DNA of 64,000 bases from Labilibaculum filiforme (GTDB lineage: Bacteria > Bacteroidota > Bacteroidia > Bacteroidales > Marinifilaceae). Positions 44,666-53,716 of the stretch are shown here, piece after piece; the first letter of the stretch is position 1; each line of letters begins with the position of its first letter. Where the stretch lies: contig NZ_MVDD01000021.1 of assembly GCF_002843315.1 (NCBI RefSeq), positions 1-64,000 on the forward strand, in the 5' to 3' direction. The notes below the pieces were generated by a model. That model ran no database searches. It was not told the origin of the DNA and saw only the letters and a program-made list of their open reading frames with translations. The position numbers were made by a program, and so were the translations under genes.

Positions 44666-45301
44666 ATGAAAAAATTTGAAGATTACAAAGGTTCAGGTTG
44701 GGGACATGAAACAAGAAGAGAAATGTTTTTTGCAGCTTGTAAATATTTAGGGCAAAACCCAACTCATATTGAGAATATTTATGGTGCAGGCTTTCATTCC
44801 GTGCTTCAAACTAGTACTGTTCAGCTTACTGGCGAAGGCTTAAATAAAGTGAAAAATGATCCTGAAATACAAAGTCTGCAGACTAGCATTGTTAGAGACA
44901 TTAAGAGTGATAGTGATTATAAAAAAGCGATTGTTACTCGGAGTATAACTAAAAATATTCAATTGGGAGGGCAAAGAGCAGATGCTGCTATGTGGAAACA
45001 AGCATTGGGAATTTCGAAATGGGCCGATGAGTACAGTCCAACTTGGCAAGTTGCCTGTAACGAACTAACTTGGCTTTTGCGTTCGGTACCCGTAAGGTAT
45101 AGAGCTCAGGCTGATACTAGTGGAAAAATTACAATTTCGTATCGTTTTACCGATACATTCGATTTACGGCCGAATTGGCAAACTCGTTCTATGGAGTACA
45201 ATGCGATATGTACTGTTCTTGGGGTTATTTATCATGATGTGATTGGCTGCAACGATGAATTAAAAATACAAGGGAGTTGGGTTGTTGCAATAAATGATTA
45301 A
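44666..45301 (+). CDS. Unrecognised 211-residue protein, toxin-domain-like in style
   Basis: No family could be named with confidence. The chosen ATG (Met-Lys-Lys-Phe-Glu-Asp-Tyr) is preferred to one 18 codons upstream. No signal peptide is seen. It has a basic N-terminal half and a C-terminal part rich in aromatic strands (Ile-Thr-Ile-Ser-Tyr-Arg-Phe-Thr-Asp and Leu-Gly-Val-Ile-Tyr-His-Asp-Val). The C-terminal part vaguely recalls the C-terminal modules of Rhs-type polymorphic toxins of Bacteroidota, but this is an impression without support from a search. It overlaps the next gene's open frame, and the two are likely co-expressed. Confidence 0.6.
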   Translation: MKKFEDYKGSGWGHETRREMFFAACKYLGQNPTHIENIYGAGFHSVLQTSTVQLTGEGLNKVKNDPEIQSLQTSIVRDIKSDSDYKKAIVTRSITKNIQLGGQRADAAMWKQALGISKWADEYSPTWQVACNELTWLLRSVPVRYRAQADTSGKITISYRFTDTFDLRPNWQTRSMEYNAICTVLGVIYHDVIGCNDELKIQGSWVVAIND

Positions 45302-45305
45302 AGAG

Positions 45306-45956
45306 ATGAGAAAAATATTATTTGTATTGGGCTTGGCAGTTTTACTGTCAGCCTGTGATAATTCCAAGTCTAAAGTGAGTCGGTATTACAAAGCAACAAC
45401 CTGGAATCGAAATTGTCCTCGTCTTCCTTTATACGAGCCTTTGGCTATTTATAAAGATCTTTCGACTCCTCCTGAATGGTTCATGAGTTTTGATGATTTA
45501 TTAAGTGGCAAAAAAAATGAAATAGATTATCATTCTATTGGAGCTAATATTATTTCGATAAATGATATTGGAGCTGATAGAGGAGTTGTATATGGTTGTA
45601 TCAAGGAATCAGAACTCATAGAAACAGGTGCTGAGTTTGGAAATTATGCATTTATTAATAGCAAAGGAGGATTTAGTTTTCCTTTAAAGAATAGGCCTTC
45701 TCGTGAGAATGAGCAAGCATTAGTATTAATAGATTCCACTAAAAGATCTTTTTTGGTTCCAGAGCGTTGGTATTTAATAAACACGAAAGATACGACTTAC
45801 AAGTTCTTTTTTGATAAGAAGAACTACCAAGCTGAACTAAAGGAGTTAAATGTCTCTTCTCAATTGTATGATATTGATAGTGTTTACAATGAGTATGTAA
45901 GTACAGGTGTATTGCCTTGGTTTCCCGACAGTATAAAAGTGGCTTTAAGAAGATAA
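45306..45956 (+). CDS. Hypothetical lipoprotein
   Basis: A 216-residue protein with a lipoprotein signal (hydrophobic residues about 4-16 and lipobox Leu-Ser-Ala-Cys), so it should be lipid-anchored after export. The mature part has mixed alpha/beta composition with no recognised domain. Start chosen at the ATG giving Met-Arg-Lys-Ile-Leu-Phe, a standard signal-peptide opening; an ATG four codons upstream overlaps the previous stop. It is the second gene of the small lineage-specific cluster. If the upstream protein is a toxin this could be a partner, but nothing in the sequence proves it. Confidence 0.7.
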   Translation: MRKILFVLGLAVLLSACDNSKSKVSRYYKATTWNRNCPRLPLYEPLAIYKDLSTPPEWFMSFDDLLSGKKNEIDYHSIGANIISINDIGADRGVVYGCIKESELIETGAEFGNYAFINSKGGFSFPLKNRPSRENEQALVLIDSTKRSFLVPERWYLINTKDTTYKFFFDKKNYQAELKELNVSSQLYDIDSVYNEYVSTGVLPWFPDSIKVALRR

Positions 45957-45964
45957 TTAAAGAT

Positions 45965-46045
45965 ATGAGAAAAATAATACTTGTATTAACAGTATTGTTT
46001 TGTTCTTGTAAACGGATTAAAGATAGATTATTACAAATAATATAG
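45965..46045 (+). CDS. Very short lipoprotein-like ORF
   Basis: A 26-codon ORF: Met-Arg-Lys-Ile-Ile, a hydrophobic Leu-Val-Leu-Thr-Val-Leu-Phe, then Cys-Ser-Cys and a basic tail. Its start closely matches the signal peptide of the lipoprotein just upstream, so it is either a truncated duplicate of that gene or a micro-lipoprotein. It fills the gap between the two neighbouring genes exactly. Confidence 0.35.
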   Translation: MRKIILVLTVLFCSCKRIKDRLLQII

Positions 46046-46054
46046 ATCAGAAAC

Positions 46055-46459
46055 ATGAAAATAAAATACAAAAAGAAAAGGTTAAAATACTATCTGTATT
46101 TTGGAATTGCATGGTTGATATTAGGTTCGATTGTTGTAATTAGTGATGATGAGTTGAGGTGGAATGATTATGGGTATTTATTTTTAGGAGTGCTTCATAT
46201 AGGTAGTTTTATTTATGAGTCAAGAAATCAATATTTAAGTATAGAAGGAGGTTTTATTTCTAAGAATTCGTTGTTTCAAAAAAAAATGGAGTTATCAGCA
46301 ATTAAGTCCATAACATCGGGTTCTGGAAAATATATTTTAAAGACAAAGGGTAGAGAAATGAAAATTGATGTTGGCTTAATTGATGAATCATCTTTATGCG
46401 AATTGAATAAGGTTTTGGCAAACTTGAATATGGAGTCGGGCAAAACGATTTTTGTTTAG
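46055..46459 (+). CDS. Hypothetical small membrane protein
   Basis: A 134-residue protein with a Lys-rich start, two transmembrane helices (about 12-30 and 40-53) and a soluble C-terminal half of about 75 residues with beta-strand character (Gly-Gly-Phe-Ile-Ser-Lys-Asn-Ser, Tyr-Ile-Leu-Lys-Thr-Lys-Gly-Arg). This layout resembles small bacterial PH-domain-like membrane proteins, but the match is weak. It is the last gene of the cluster 44.6-46.5 kb and lies 9 bases after the micro-ORF. Confidence 0.65.
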   Translation: MKIKYKKKRLKYYLYFGIAWLILGSIVVISDDELRWNDYGYLFLGVLHIGSFIYESRNQYLSIEGGFISKNSLFQKKMELSAIKSITSGSGKYILKTKGREMKIDVGLIDESSLCELNKVLANLNMESGKTIFV

Positions 46460-46681
46460 TAAGTCTTTAAGAGGAATTGAAAACAAAGTCATTCCATTCG
46501 GAGTGCTTTTTACTTTATAAATAGGAAGCAAGAGTTTTGAAAAAGTATAAATTTATCCAAATAATGTTTACTTTCGAAAACTTTATGGATAATAGTATGG
46601 TTTTAGGAAGTATCGTAAGCCAAACAATCTGGGTGTTTTTCCTAAAGTGATAACTAATTATATTAAAATCACTTTTTATTA

Positions 46682-46704
46682 AGCCTTACAAAATGGAGTA
46701 AGGC
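46682..46704. other. Inverted repeat before the scramblase-like gene
   Basis: GCCTTAC and GTAAGGC are exact complements with an about nine-base loop, 22 bases before the next ATG. It could terminate the upstream cluster or act as a leader hairpin. There is no T-run. Confidence 0.4.
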
Positions 46705-46726
46705 TAATCTACAAAACAGAATAAAT

Positions 46727-47314
46727 ATGAATCCAATTTTAAGCCGAAATTCATTTTTCGTAAAGGAGCATGTTGGCATGTTCAAAGCCGCTAATAATTT
46801 TGATATTTACAATCCTGAAAATCAGGAAATGATTATGGCCTGTCGGGAAGAAAAGCTTGGTTTTTTTACCAAAATGTTGCGCTTTACCGATTACAAGAGA
46901 ATGACTCCTTTCCATATTGAGATTAAAACAGCTACGGGAGAAAAAGTGCTAACGATAAAGCGTGGTGTTTCTATCTTTTTGTCGACAGTTGAAGTTTTCG
47001 ATGAGAATGAAAATCTATTAGGAAAATTCAAACAAAAATTCTTCTCAATTGGAGGTAAATTTGATGTGATTGATTCTTCTGAAACTACTTTATGTACGCT
47101 CAAAGGAAAATGGACAAGTTGGGATTTTAAATTCAGTAAAGGAGAAACAGAGTTTGCTCATGTAAGTAAAAAATGGGCTGGAATTGGTAAAGAATTATTT
47201 ACTTCGGCAGACAATTATATGTTGACGATTGATGAGAAAGTAGCCTCAGACAATCCGATGAGAATACTAATTCTTGCAGCAGTAATGTGTATCGATATGG
47301 TTTTAAAAGAGTAA
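46727..47314 (+). CDS. Phospholipid-scramblase / LURP-one-related protein
   Basis: A 195-residue protein of the scramblase/LURP/Tubby-like beta-barrel family: Asn-Ser-Phe-Phe-Val-Lys-Glu-His-Val-Gly-Met-Phe-Lys-Ala near the start, repeating strands such as Ile-Lys-Arg-Gly-Val-Ser-Ile-Phe-Leu-Ser and Val-Glu-Val-Phe-Asp-Glu-Asn-Glu, and a hydrophobic C-terminal helix (Met-Arg-Ile-Leu-Ile-Leu-Ala-Ala-Val-Met). In eukaryotes such proteins move lipids; bacterial members have no proven role. It is transcribed alone, with a strong terminator behind it. Confidence 0.75.
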   Translation: MNPILSRNSFFVKEHVGMFKAANNFDIYNPENQEMIMACREEKLGFFTKMLRFTDYKRMTPFHIEIKTATGEKVLTIKRGVSIFLSTVEVFDENENLLGKFKQKFFSIGGKFDVIDSSETTLCTLKGKWTSWDFKFSKGETEFAHVSKKWAGIGKELFTSADNYMLTIDEKVASDNPMRILILAAVMCIDMVLKE

Positions 47315-47355
47315 AGGATTCAAAAAATGAACAACGTTTACTTTATATAGGTATA

Positions 47356-47397
47356 AAAAACAAAGCCACTTCCCAAGAAGTGGCTTTTGTTTTTTTA
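47356..47397 (+). terminator. Rho-independent terminator of the scramblase-like gene
   Basis: AAAGCCACTT and AAGTGGCTTT form a stable stem around CCCAAG-like loop sequence, followed by GTTTTTTT on the plus strand. The A-run on the other side makes it usable in both directions, and it lies between two convergent genes. Confidence 0.9.
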
Positions 47398-47470
47398 GAT
47401 TAAGCTAGCGATGGAGGATGAGTTTTGAAAGTCAATCTCATTTCTCACATCTGGCTTCTCACATCTCTTT

Positions 47471-48493
47471 TTAAATGTTATTGAAAAAATGTAAAAACTC
47501 TTCGGTTTTCTTCACCATGTTGGTCGATCCGGTATAAAACGGAACCCGCTCGTGAAGCGAAGTCGGTTTAATGGTTAAAATACGTTGCATCCCATCGGTA
47601 GCTTTACCACCAGCTTGCTCAGCAATAAAAGCAATCGGATTACATTCGTACATCAAGCGAAGTTTTCCTTCTGGATTTTTTCTGGTCTGCGGATAAATAA
47701 AAATACCACCATTCAATAAATTCCGGTGGAAATCGGCCACCAAAGATCCAATGTAGCGCGAGGTGTAAGGGCGATTCGATTTCTTATCGTATTCCTGACA
47801 ATACTTAATGTATTTTTTAACACCGCTTGGGAAATTGATGTAATTTCCTTCGTTAATGGAATAAATGGTTCCGGTTTTTGGTGTTTTAATGTTAGGATGC
47901 GACAAGCAAAATTCACCGATTGATGGATCCAATGTGAATCCGTTTACTCCTTTTCCGGTGGTGTATACCAACATGGTTGATGAACCATAAATGATATAAC
48001 CAGCAGCAACTTGTTTGGTTCCTTCCTGAAGGAAATCTTCCGTTTTAGCAACTTCTCCTCGCGGAGAAATACGCTCGTAAATAGAGAAAATGGTTCCAAT
48101 AGAAACATTAACATCGATGTTGGATGAACCATCGAGTGGATCCATGGCGAAAACATATTTCCCATGTTTGCTCAATTCGTCATCAAAAATGATGATTTCT
48201 TCATTTTCTTCCGACGCAACAGCACAGCATTCTCCGCTGGCTTTTAAGGCGTCAATAAAGTGAGTGTCAGCAAAAACATCTAGCTTTTGCTGATCTTCGC
48301 CCTGTACATTTCGATCCCCTTGTTCACCTAAAATATCAACCAGTCCTGCCTTATTTACAGCACGGTTTACAATTTTCGATGCAATACCAATATGATGAAG
48401 CAATCGGGATAATTCTCCCTTTGCTCCAGGATGATCGGATTGTCTTTGGATGATGAATTGATTAAGGGTTTGAACATTGTTGTGTTCAGTCAT
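47471..48493 (-). CDS. fbp: Class 1 fructose-1,6-bisphosphatase
   Basis: A 340-residue gluconeogenic enzyme hydrolysing fructose-1,6-bisphosphate. The metal/phosphate motif is [13 protein letters not shown] (about 110-122), with Ala-Ser-Glu-Glu-Asn-Glu-Glu upstream and the [11 protein letters not shown] segment later. Length and motifs are those of bacterial class 1 FBPase. Single-gene unit. Confidence 0.95.
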   Translation of the reverse strand: MTEHNNVQTLNQFIIQRQSDHPGAKGELSRLLHHIGIASKIVNRAVNKAGLVDILGEQGDRNVQGEDQQKLDVFADTHFIDALKASGECCAVASEENEEIIIFDDELSKHGKYVFAMDPLDGSSNIDVNVSIGTIFSIYERISPRGEVAKTEDFLQEGTKQVAAGYIIYGSSTMLVYTTGKGVNGFTLDPSIGEFCLSHPNIKTPKTGTIYSINEGNYINFPSGVKKYIKYCQEYDKKSNRPYTSRYIGSLVADFHRNLLNGGIFIYPQTRKNPEGKLRLMYECNPIAFIAEQAGGKATDGMQRILTIKPTSLHERVPFYTGSTNMVKKTEEFLHFFNNI

Positions 48494-48843
48494 TTTTAAA
48501 GGCTTTTTGGTTTACATTCATTTGGTGCGATAAAGTTATGCTTTTTTATGAAACGCCGAAGCACTTATTTCAAACGTTTACGACAATGTTTTTTGGTTCT
48601 AAATTTTAGTTGTGTTGGAATCGTGATTGCTATTAAGGAAACAAGCTTATTTGGCTTGCTTAGTAATTTTTGTGTACAAAGGCTGTTTTTATTCTTTTTT
48701 GGAAGCAGAAAGTGTGAAAGGAATTACAGAATAGCCTTTAATTTTCACAAACTTTGTAATGCTGATACAATATTTTGTAACTTCAATATTTATTTTGAAA
48801 ACGGGTATCAGGAATTTTAGAGTACGAATTATTTAACAATATT
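48494..48843. other. Divergent intergenic region between fbp and aspartokinase
   Basis: It should hold the promoters of the leftward fbp and the rightward aspartokinase gene. A 90-codon open frame on the plus strand has low-complexity Phe/Cys/Lys-rich composition and no ordered start, so it was not called. No riboswitch-like core was seen in this leader, in contrast to the region before metY. Confidence 0.5.
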
Positions 48844-50103
48844 TTGATGAATATATTTAAATTTGGTGGGGCTTCGGTAAATAGTGCTGATGGAGTACGA
48901 AATTTTGTGAAAATAGTACAATCCTACAGAGAGGAGATGGTTATTGTATTGTCGGCAATGGGCAAAACAACCAATGCTTTGGAAGAGATAGTGGATGCTT
49001 TTGTAGCTAAAAAGGATGGAATTGAATTGCAGGTAGATGCTTTGAAAGCATACCATTTTAAGATTATCAATGAATTGTTTTCCAAAAAGGAGGACTTAGT
49101 TTTTTCCAAAATAGATTCTTTATTCAGTCAATTGGATGCTTATTTGCAAAAGTCGCCTTCTTTAAGTTATGATTTTGATTACGATCAAATTGTATGTTTT
49201 GGAGAGCTGATTTCTACTACTATTGTTTCGGAGTACCTGCGTTTAAGTGGAACTCCGAATAGGTGGGTAGATATTCGTACTTGTTTAAAAACGGATGATA
49301 CTTATAAGGAAGGACGAATTGATTGGGAGCTTTCGCAGAAATTAGTGCCTCAAACTTTCGGATTTACAAATACATTTGTATACGTTACGCAAGGATTTTT
49401 AGGAGGGACAACAACAAATCAGACCACAACATTAGGACGAGAGGGTTCTGATTACACGGCTGCAATTTTGTCTTATATTTTAGACGTAGAGAAATTGGCA
49501 ATTTGGAAAGATGTTCCTGGTATTATGAATGCAGATCCCAAATGGTTGCCCGATGCGCAAAAATTAGAGCGTATTTCTTATCAAGAAGCTATCGAGCTTG
49601 CTTTTTATGGCGCCAAAGTAATTCATCCGAAAACCATACAACCAATTAAGAAGAAGAAAATTCCTTTGCAAGTGCGCTCTTTTCTTAATTTGAACGAATC
49701 GGGAACTTTAATTAGCACTGCTTCCAAAAAACAGGATCAGCTAATTCCGGTTTATATCCGAAAACAGGATCAGGTGTTAATTTCGATTCGTCCAAGTGAC
49801 TTTTCGTTTATTCTAGAAGAAAATTTAAGTGCCTTATTCTCTATTTTTGCAAAACACCGGGTAAAAGTGAATTTAATTCAGAATTCAGCAATTAGTTTTT
49901 CGGTATGTGTTGATAATTCAGATCGAAGATTGAAAAATTTAATTGAGGAAATCTCTATCAATTTTGAAGTGAAATATAATGAGAATTTAGAATTGATTAC
50001 CATTCGTCATCATAATGATACCGCTGTTGAACGTATGACAAATGGCCGACAAATACTCCTGGAACAACGAAGTAGAGATACTGCGCAATTTGTGTTACTA
50101 TAA
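48844..50103 (+). CDS. Aspartokinase (first paralogue)
   Basis: A 419-residue monofunctional aspartate kinase, the first step of the Lys/Thr/Met/DAP pathway. It opens with Phe-Lys-Phe-Gly-Gly-Ala-Ser (Lys5), has the kinase loop [11 protein letters not shown] and the Ala-Lys-Val-Ile-His-Pro-Lys-Thr signature, then a C-terminal ACT-like regulatory part (about 300-419). It lies upstream of the repeat pair and the SAM-riboswitch leader, so it is transcribed independently of the met operon. It is paralogous to the second aspartokinase at 54967. Confidence 0.92.
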   Translation: MMNIFKFGGASVNSADGVRNFVKIVQSYREEMVIVLSAMGKTTNALEEIVDAFVAKKDGIELQVDALKAYHFKIINELFSKKEDLVFSKIDSLFSQLDAYLQKSPSLSYDFDYDQIVCFGELISTTIVSEYLRLSGTPNRWVDIRTCLKTDDTYKEGRIDWELSQKLVPQTFGFTNTFVYVTQGFLGGTTTNQTTTLGREGSDYTAAILSYILDVEKLAIWKDVPGIMNADPKWLPDAQKLERISYQEAIELAFYGAKVIHPKTIQPIKKKKIPLQVRSFLNLNESGTLISTASKKQDQLIPVYIRKQDQVLISIRPSDFSFILEENLSALFSIFAKHRVKVNLIQNSAISFSVCVDNSDRRLKNLIEEISINFEVKYNENLELITIRHHNDTAVERMTNGRQILLEQRSRDTAQFVLL

Positions 50104-50126
50104 GTTTTCATTTATTTGATGAGAAT

Positions 50127-50540
50127 TTCACCCCTCTGACCTTCGGACATCTCCCCTGAAAGGAGGAGAACTCATTAAACAGCTTATGCTCTTATTTTTT
50201 TGCAGAAAAATTGATTGTTTGAATCTTTCCCTTTTCAGGGAATCGTAGTGAAGCAGAGATCGTGAACACATTTTAAAAATAAATTACTGTGAACCAAGTG
50301 CCGACAGACGAAAGGGTGAAAAGTAGCCATTCCAATTTGTGTTTTTTTTCACCCCTCTGTCCTTCGGACATCTCCCCTGAAAGGAGGAGAACTCACTAAA
50401 CAGCTTATGCTCTTATTTTTTTGCAGAAAAATTGATTGTTTGAATCTTTCCCTTTTCAGGGAATCGTAGCGAAGCAGAGATCGTGAACACATTTTAAAAA
50501 TAAATTACTGTGAACCAAGTGCCAGCAAGCGAAAGGGTGA
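50127..50540. mobile_element. Tandem pair of 193-bp MITE-like palindromic repeats
   Basis: Copy 1 is 50127-50319 and copy 2 is 50348-50540, the copies differing at only a handful of positions. Each begins TTCACCC and ends GGGTGA(A), giving short terminal inverted repeats, and each has an internal inverted pair (CCCCTGAAAGG against CCCTTTTCAGGG). The core CCCTCTGTCCTTCGGACATCT has its own small hairpin. The style matches short dispersed palindromic repeats known across Bacteroidota. No transposase lies nearby, so they would be non-autonomous. Confidence 0.75.
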
Positions 50541-50593
50541 ATGAAAAAAAAATAGTTTTTTTAAAATAATAAAAGACAAAGAGGTCGGGAATG

Positions 50594-50624
50594 TTTGGAG
50601 AATTCAAAAACTTCCCTATCTTTG
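50594..50624 (+). promoter_or_regulatory. Bacteroidota-type promoter of the methionine operon
   Basis: TTTG at 50594-50597, exactly 19 bases of spacer, then TATCTTTG at 50617-50624, a perfect TANNTTTG. This matches the TTTG-N19-TANNTTTG consensus of the main sigma factor in this phylum. It is about 40 bases upstream of the riboswitch P1 stem. Confidence 0.8.
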
Positions 50625-50664
50625 TTTTCGTTATATAAGGTAAATCTCTTAGGAGAATATCTAT

Positions 50665-50771
50665 AATTTATACAGAAGAAGTAAGAGAACAGGCTCGTTG
50701 ACCTTCTGACAACCGCGGCTTCCACAGCTGAAAGGTGTCAAATCCTGACCAAATTTTGGTGAATATAAATT
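50665..50771 (+). ncRNA. SAM riboswitch (SAM-I/S-box-like)
   Basis: The core reads as an S-box-type aptamer. P1 is AATTTATA (50665-50672) with TATAAATT (50764-50771); P2 uses CAGG (50690-50693) with CCTG (50744-50747); GACAACC and AAAGGTGTCAAATCC are the conserved strands corresponding to S-box GGCAACC and GGTGCTAATTCC; P3 is CGGCT/AGCTG (50716-50730); a small ACCAAATTTTGGT element occupies the P4 position. It is placed between a consensus promoter and metY, as expected for SAM repression of methionine genes. The class within the SAM clan was judged by eye. Confidence 0.75.
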
Positions 50772-50779
50772 AACAGATT

Positions 50780-50893
50780 ATGAAGAAGACTCAAATTTAT
50801 TACAAGACACAGGCTCATCAGGAGCAAAACTACAGGTTGCAATCTTTAAATTCATTAAGGATGCGAATGCAACATATGATGCGTATGATTTAA
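50780..50893 (+). CDS. Methionine-rich leader peptide
   Basis: A 37-codon ORF beginning with ATG only 8 bases after the riboswitch P1 stem. The N-terminal part is polar (Tyr, Gln, Lys), and the last ten residues are Met-Arg-Met-Gln-His-Met-Met-Arg-Met-Ile, five Met codons out of ten before the stop. That is the classic composition of an amino-acid attenuator leader. Codons 34-35 and the bases after the stop form an inverted repeat followed by a T-rich run. No protein family is recognised; translation is inferred. Confidence 0.6.
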   Translation: MKKTQIYYKTQAHQEQNYRLQSLNSLRMRMQHMMRMI

Positions 50894-50925
50894 CGCATTC
50901 TTTCTAAAATCTTTCCCTTTTTTTT
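50885..50925 (+). promoter_or_regulatory. Candidate attenuator hairpin overlapping the leader-peptide end
   Basis: ATGCGT (50879-50884, codons 34-35) and ACGCAT (50892-50897) are exact inverted repeats spanning the leader stop codon, followed by TTCTTTC and then an eight-T run near 50918. An alternative pairing, GAATGC (codons 29-31) with GCATTC (50894-50899), competes for the same 3' arm. This is the layout of a transcription attenuator; activity is not proven. Confidence 0.45.
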
Positions 50926-52550
<1,625 letters not shown>

Positions 52551-52563
52551 TTTTTATAGACCA

Positions 52564-52602
52564 TCCCAGTCGGAAATTTTTTAGCCGGATTTTCGACTGG
52601 GA
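52564..52602 (+). other. Intercistronic hairpin between metY and metX
   Basis: TCCCAGTCG (52564-52572) and CGACTGGGA (52594-52602) are perfect inverted repeats with a 21-base loop. It is in the 134-base gap between two operon genes and lacks a T-run, so it may be an mRNA-processing or stability hairpin or a weak terminator. Confidence 0.5.
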
Positions 52603-52684
52603 ACTCAATGTTTTACTCTTAAGTTATTTGGAGTGGAATTTCTACAATGCAACAAAACAACAAAAAAAACAAAATCAATAAACT

Positions 52685-53716
52685 GTGAATCCAGAATATT
52701 ACATCCATAAAGAAGGTTTACAACTTGAATCAGGCGAGCGTTTGAAAGAGGTTGAACTTGCCTATCACACCTATGGGGAATACGATCCGCAAAGGAATAA
52801 TGTGATTTGGGTTTGTCATGCTCTTACAGCAAACTCTGATGTTTTTGATTGGTGGGAAGGATTATTTGGGAAAAATGATTTCTTTAATCCAAAAGATTAT
52901 TTCATTGTTTGCGACAATACTCTTGCTTCTTGCTACGGTTCAACAGGACCACTTTCTAAAAATCCGGACAACGGAAAGGCTTACTATCATGATTTTCCGC
53001 AACTAACGGTTCGCGATTTGGTGGCGGCTCATGAAATTTTAAGAAAGCATTTAAAAATAGAACGCATTCATATGATGATTGGTAGCTCGCTGGGCGGTAT
53101 GCAAGCTATGGAGTGGGCTTATCTTTTAAATGGGAAATTAGATAATTTGGTGATTTTAGCTTCCAATGCCAAGCATTCTCCTTGGGGAATTGCTTTCAAC
53201 GAATCGCAAAGAATGTCGATAGAGGTAGATCCAACTTGGAAAGAATCGAATGATGAAGCGGGTTTGAATGGCATGCGGGTAGCAAGATCGATTGCTCTTT
53301 TAAGTTACAGAACCTATTCTACCTACGATCATTCTCAGCAGGAAAATGAGGAGGGGAAAACAGATCACTACCGGGCAAGTTCTTATCAGCGATACCAAGG
53401 GGAGAAATTGGCAAAAAGATTTAATGCCTATTCTTATTGGCATCTTTCCAAAATAATGGATAGTCACGATATAGGGCGAGGAAGAAATGGTTTAGTTGCT
53501 GCATTGAATGAAATTAAATCAAGAACCTTAGTAATTGGCGTAAACTCCGATCAAATTTTTCCCATTCAGGAGCAACGATTTATTGCTGAAAACATTCCCA
53601 ATGCTCAATTTCTGGAAATTAATTCCATTTACGGACACGATGGATTTCTGTTGGAACAAGAACAATTAACCCAAGTTTTACAATCTTTCTTAATCGATAA
53701 TAAAAACCATGAGTAA
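52685..53716 (+). CDS. metX: Homoserine O-acetyltransferase
   Basis: A 343-residue alpha/beta hydrolase-fold acyltransferase that activates homoserine with acetyl-CoA. The nucleophile is Ser135 in Gly-Ser-Ser-Leu-Gly-Gly-Met-Gln-Ala-Met-Glu-Trp; the later acid and base lie in Gly-Val-Asn-Ser-Asp-Gln-Ile-Phe-Pro and Tyr-Gly-His-Asp-Gly-Phe-Leu. The start is GTG at 52685. It could in principle be a succinyltransferase, but pairing with metY supports acetyl. The 3' end overlaps hom by 8 bases, so the two are coupled. Confidence 0.93.
   Translation: MNPEYYIHKEGLQLESGERLKEVELAYHTYGEYDPQRNNVIWVCHALTANSDVFDWWEGLFGKNDFFNPKDYFIVCDNTLASCYGSTGPLSKNPDNGKAYYHDFPQLTVRDLVAAHEILRKHLKIERIHMMIGSSLGGMQAMEWAYLLNGKLDNLVILASNAKHSPWGIAFNESQRMSIEVDPTWKESNDEAGLNGMRVARSIALLSYRTYSTYDHSQQENEEGKTDHYRASSYQRYQGEKLAKRFNAYSYWHLSKIMDSHDIGRGRNGLVAALNEIKSRTLVIGVNSDQIFPIQEQRFIAENIPNAQFLEINSIYGHDGFLLEQEQLTQVLQSFLIDNKNHE

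Larger units (their letters stand above)
50104..50640. other. Intergenic stretch dominated by a repeat pair
   Basis: After the aspartokinase stop come two copies of a 193-bp repeat (listed separately), then 50 bases of A-rich sequence and the met promoter. No gene is supported. Confidence 0.6.

Noticed and set aside
48548-48820. 90-codon plus-strand ORF between fbp and the aspartokinase
   Set aside because: Low-complexity, Cys/Phe/Lys-rich composition with no signal, domain or plausible leader; it sits where two divergent promoters are expected.
50665-50771. SAM-II (metA-type) riboswitch
   Set aside because: That class is a shorter pseudoknot; the CAACC and GGTGTCAAATCC strands with a P1/P2/P3 layout fit the S-box clan instead.
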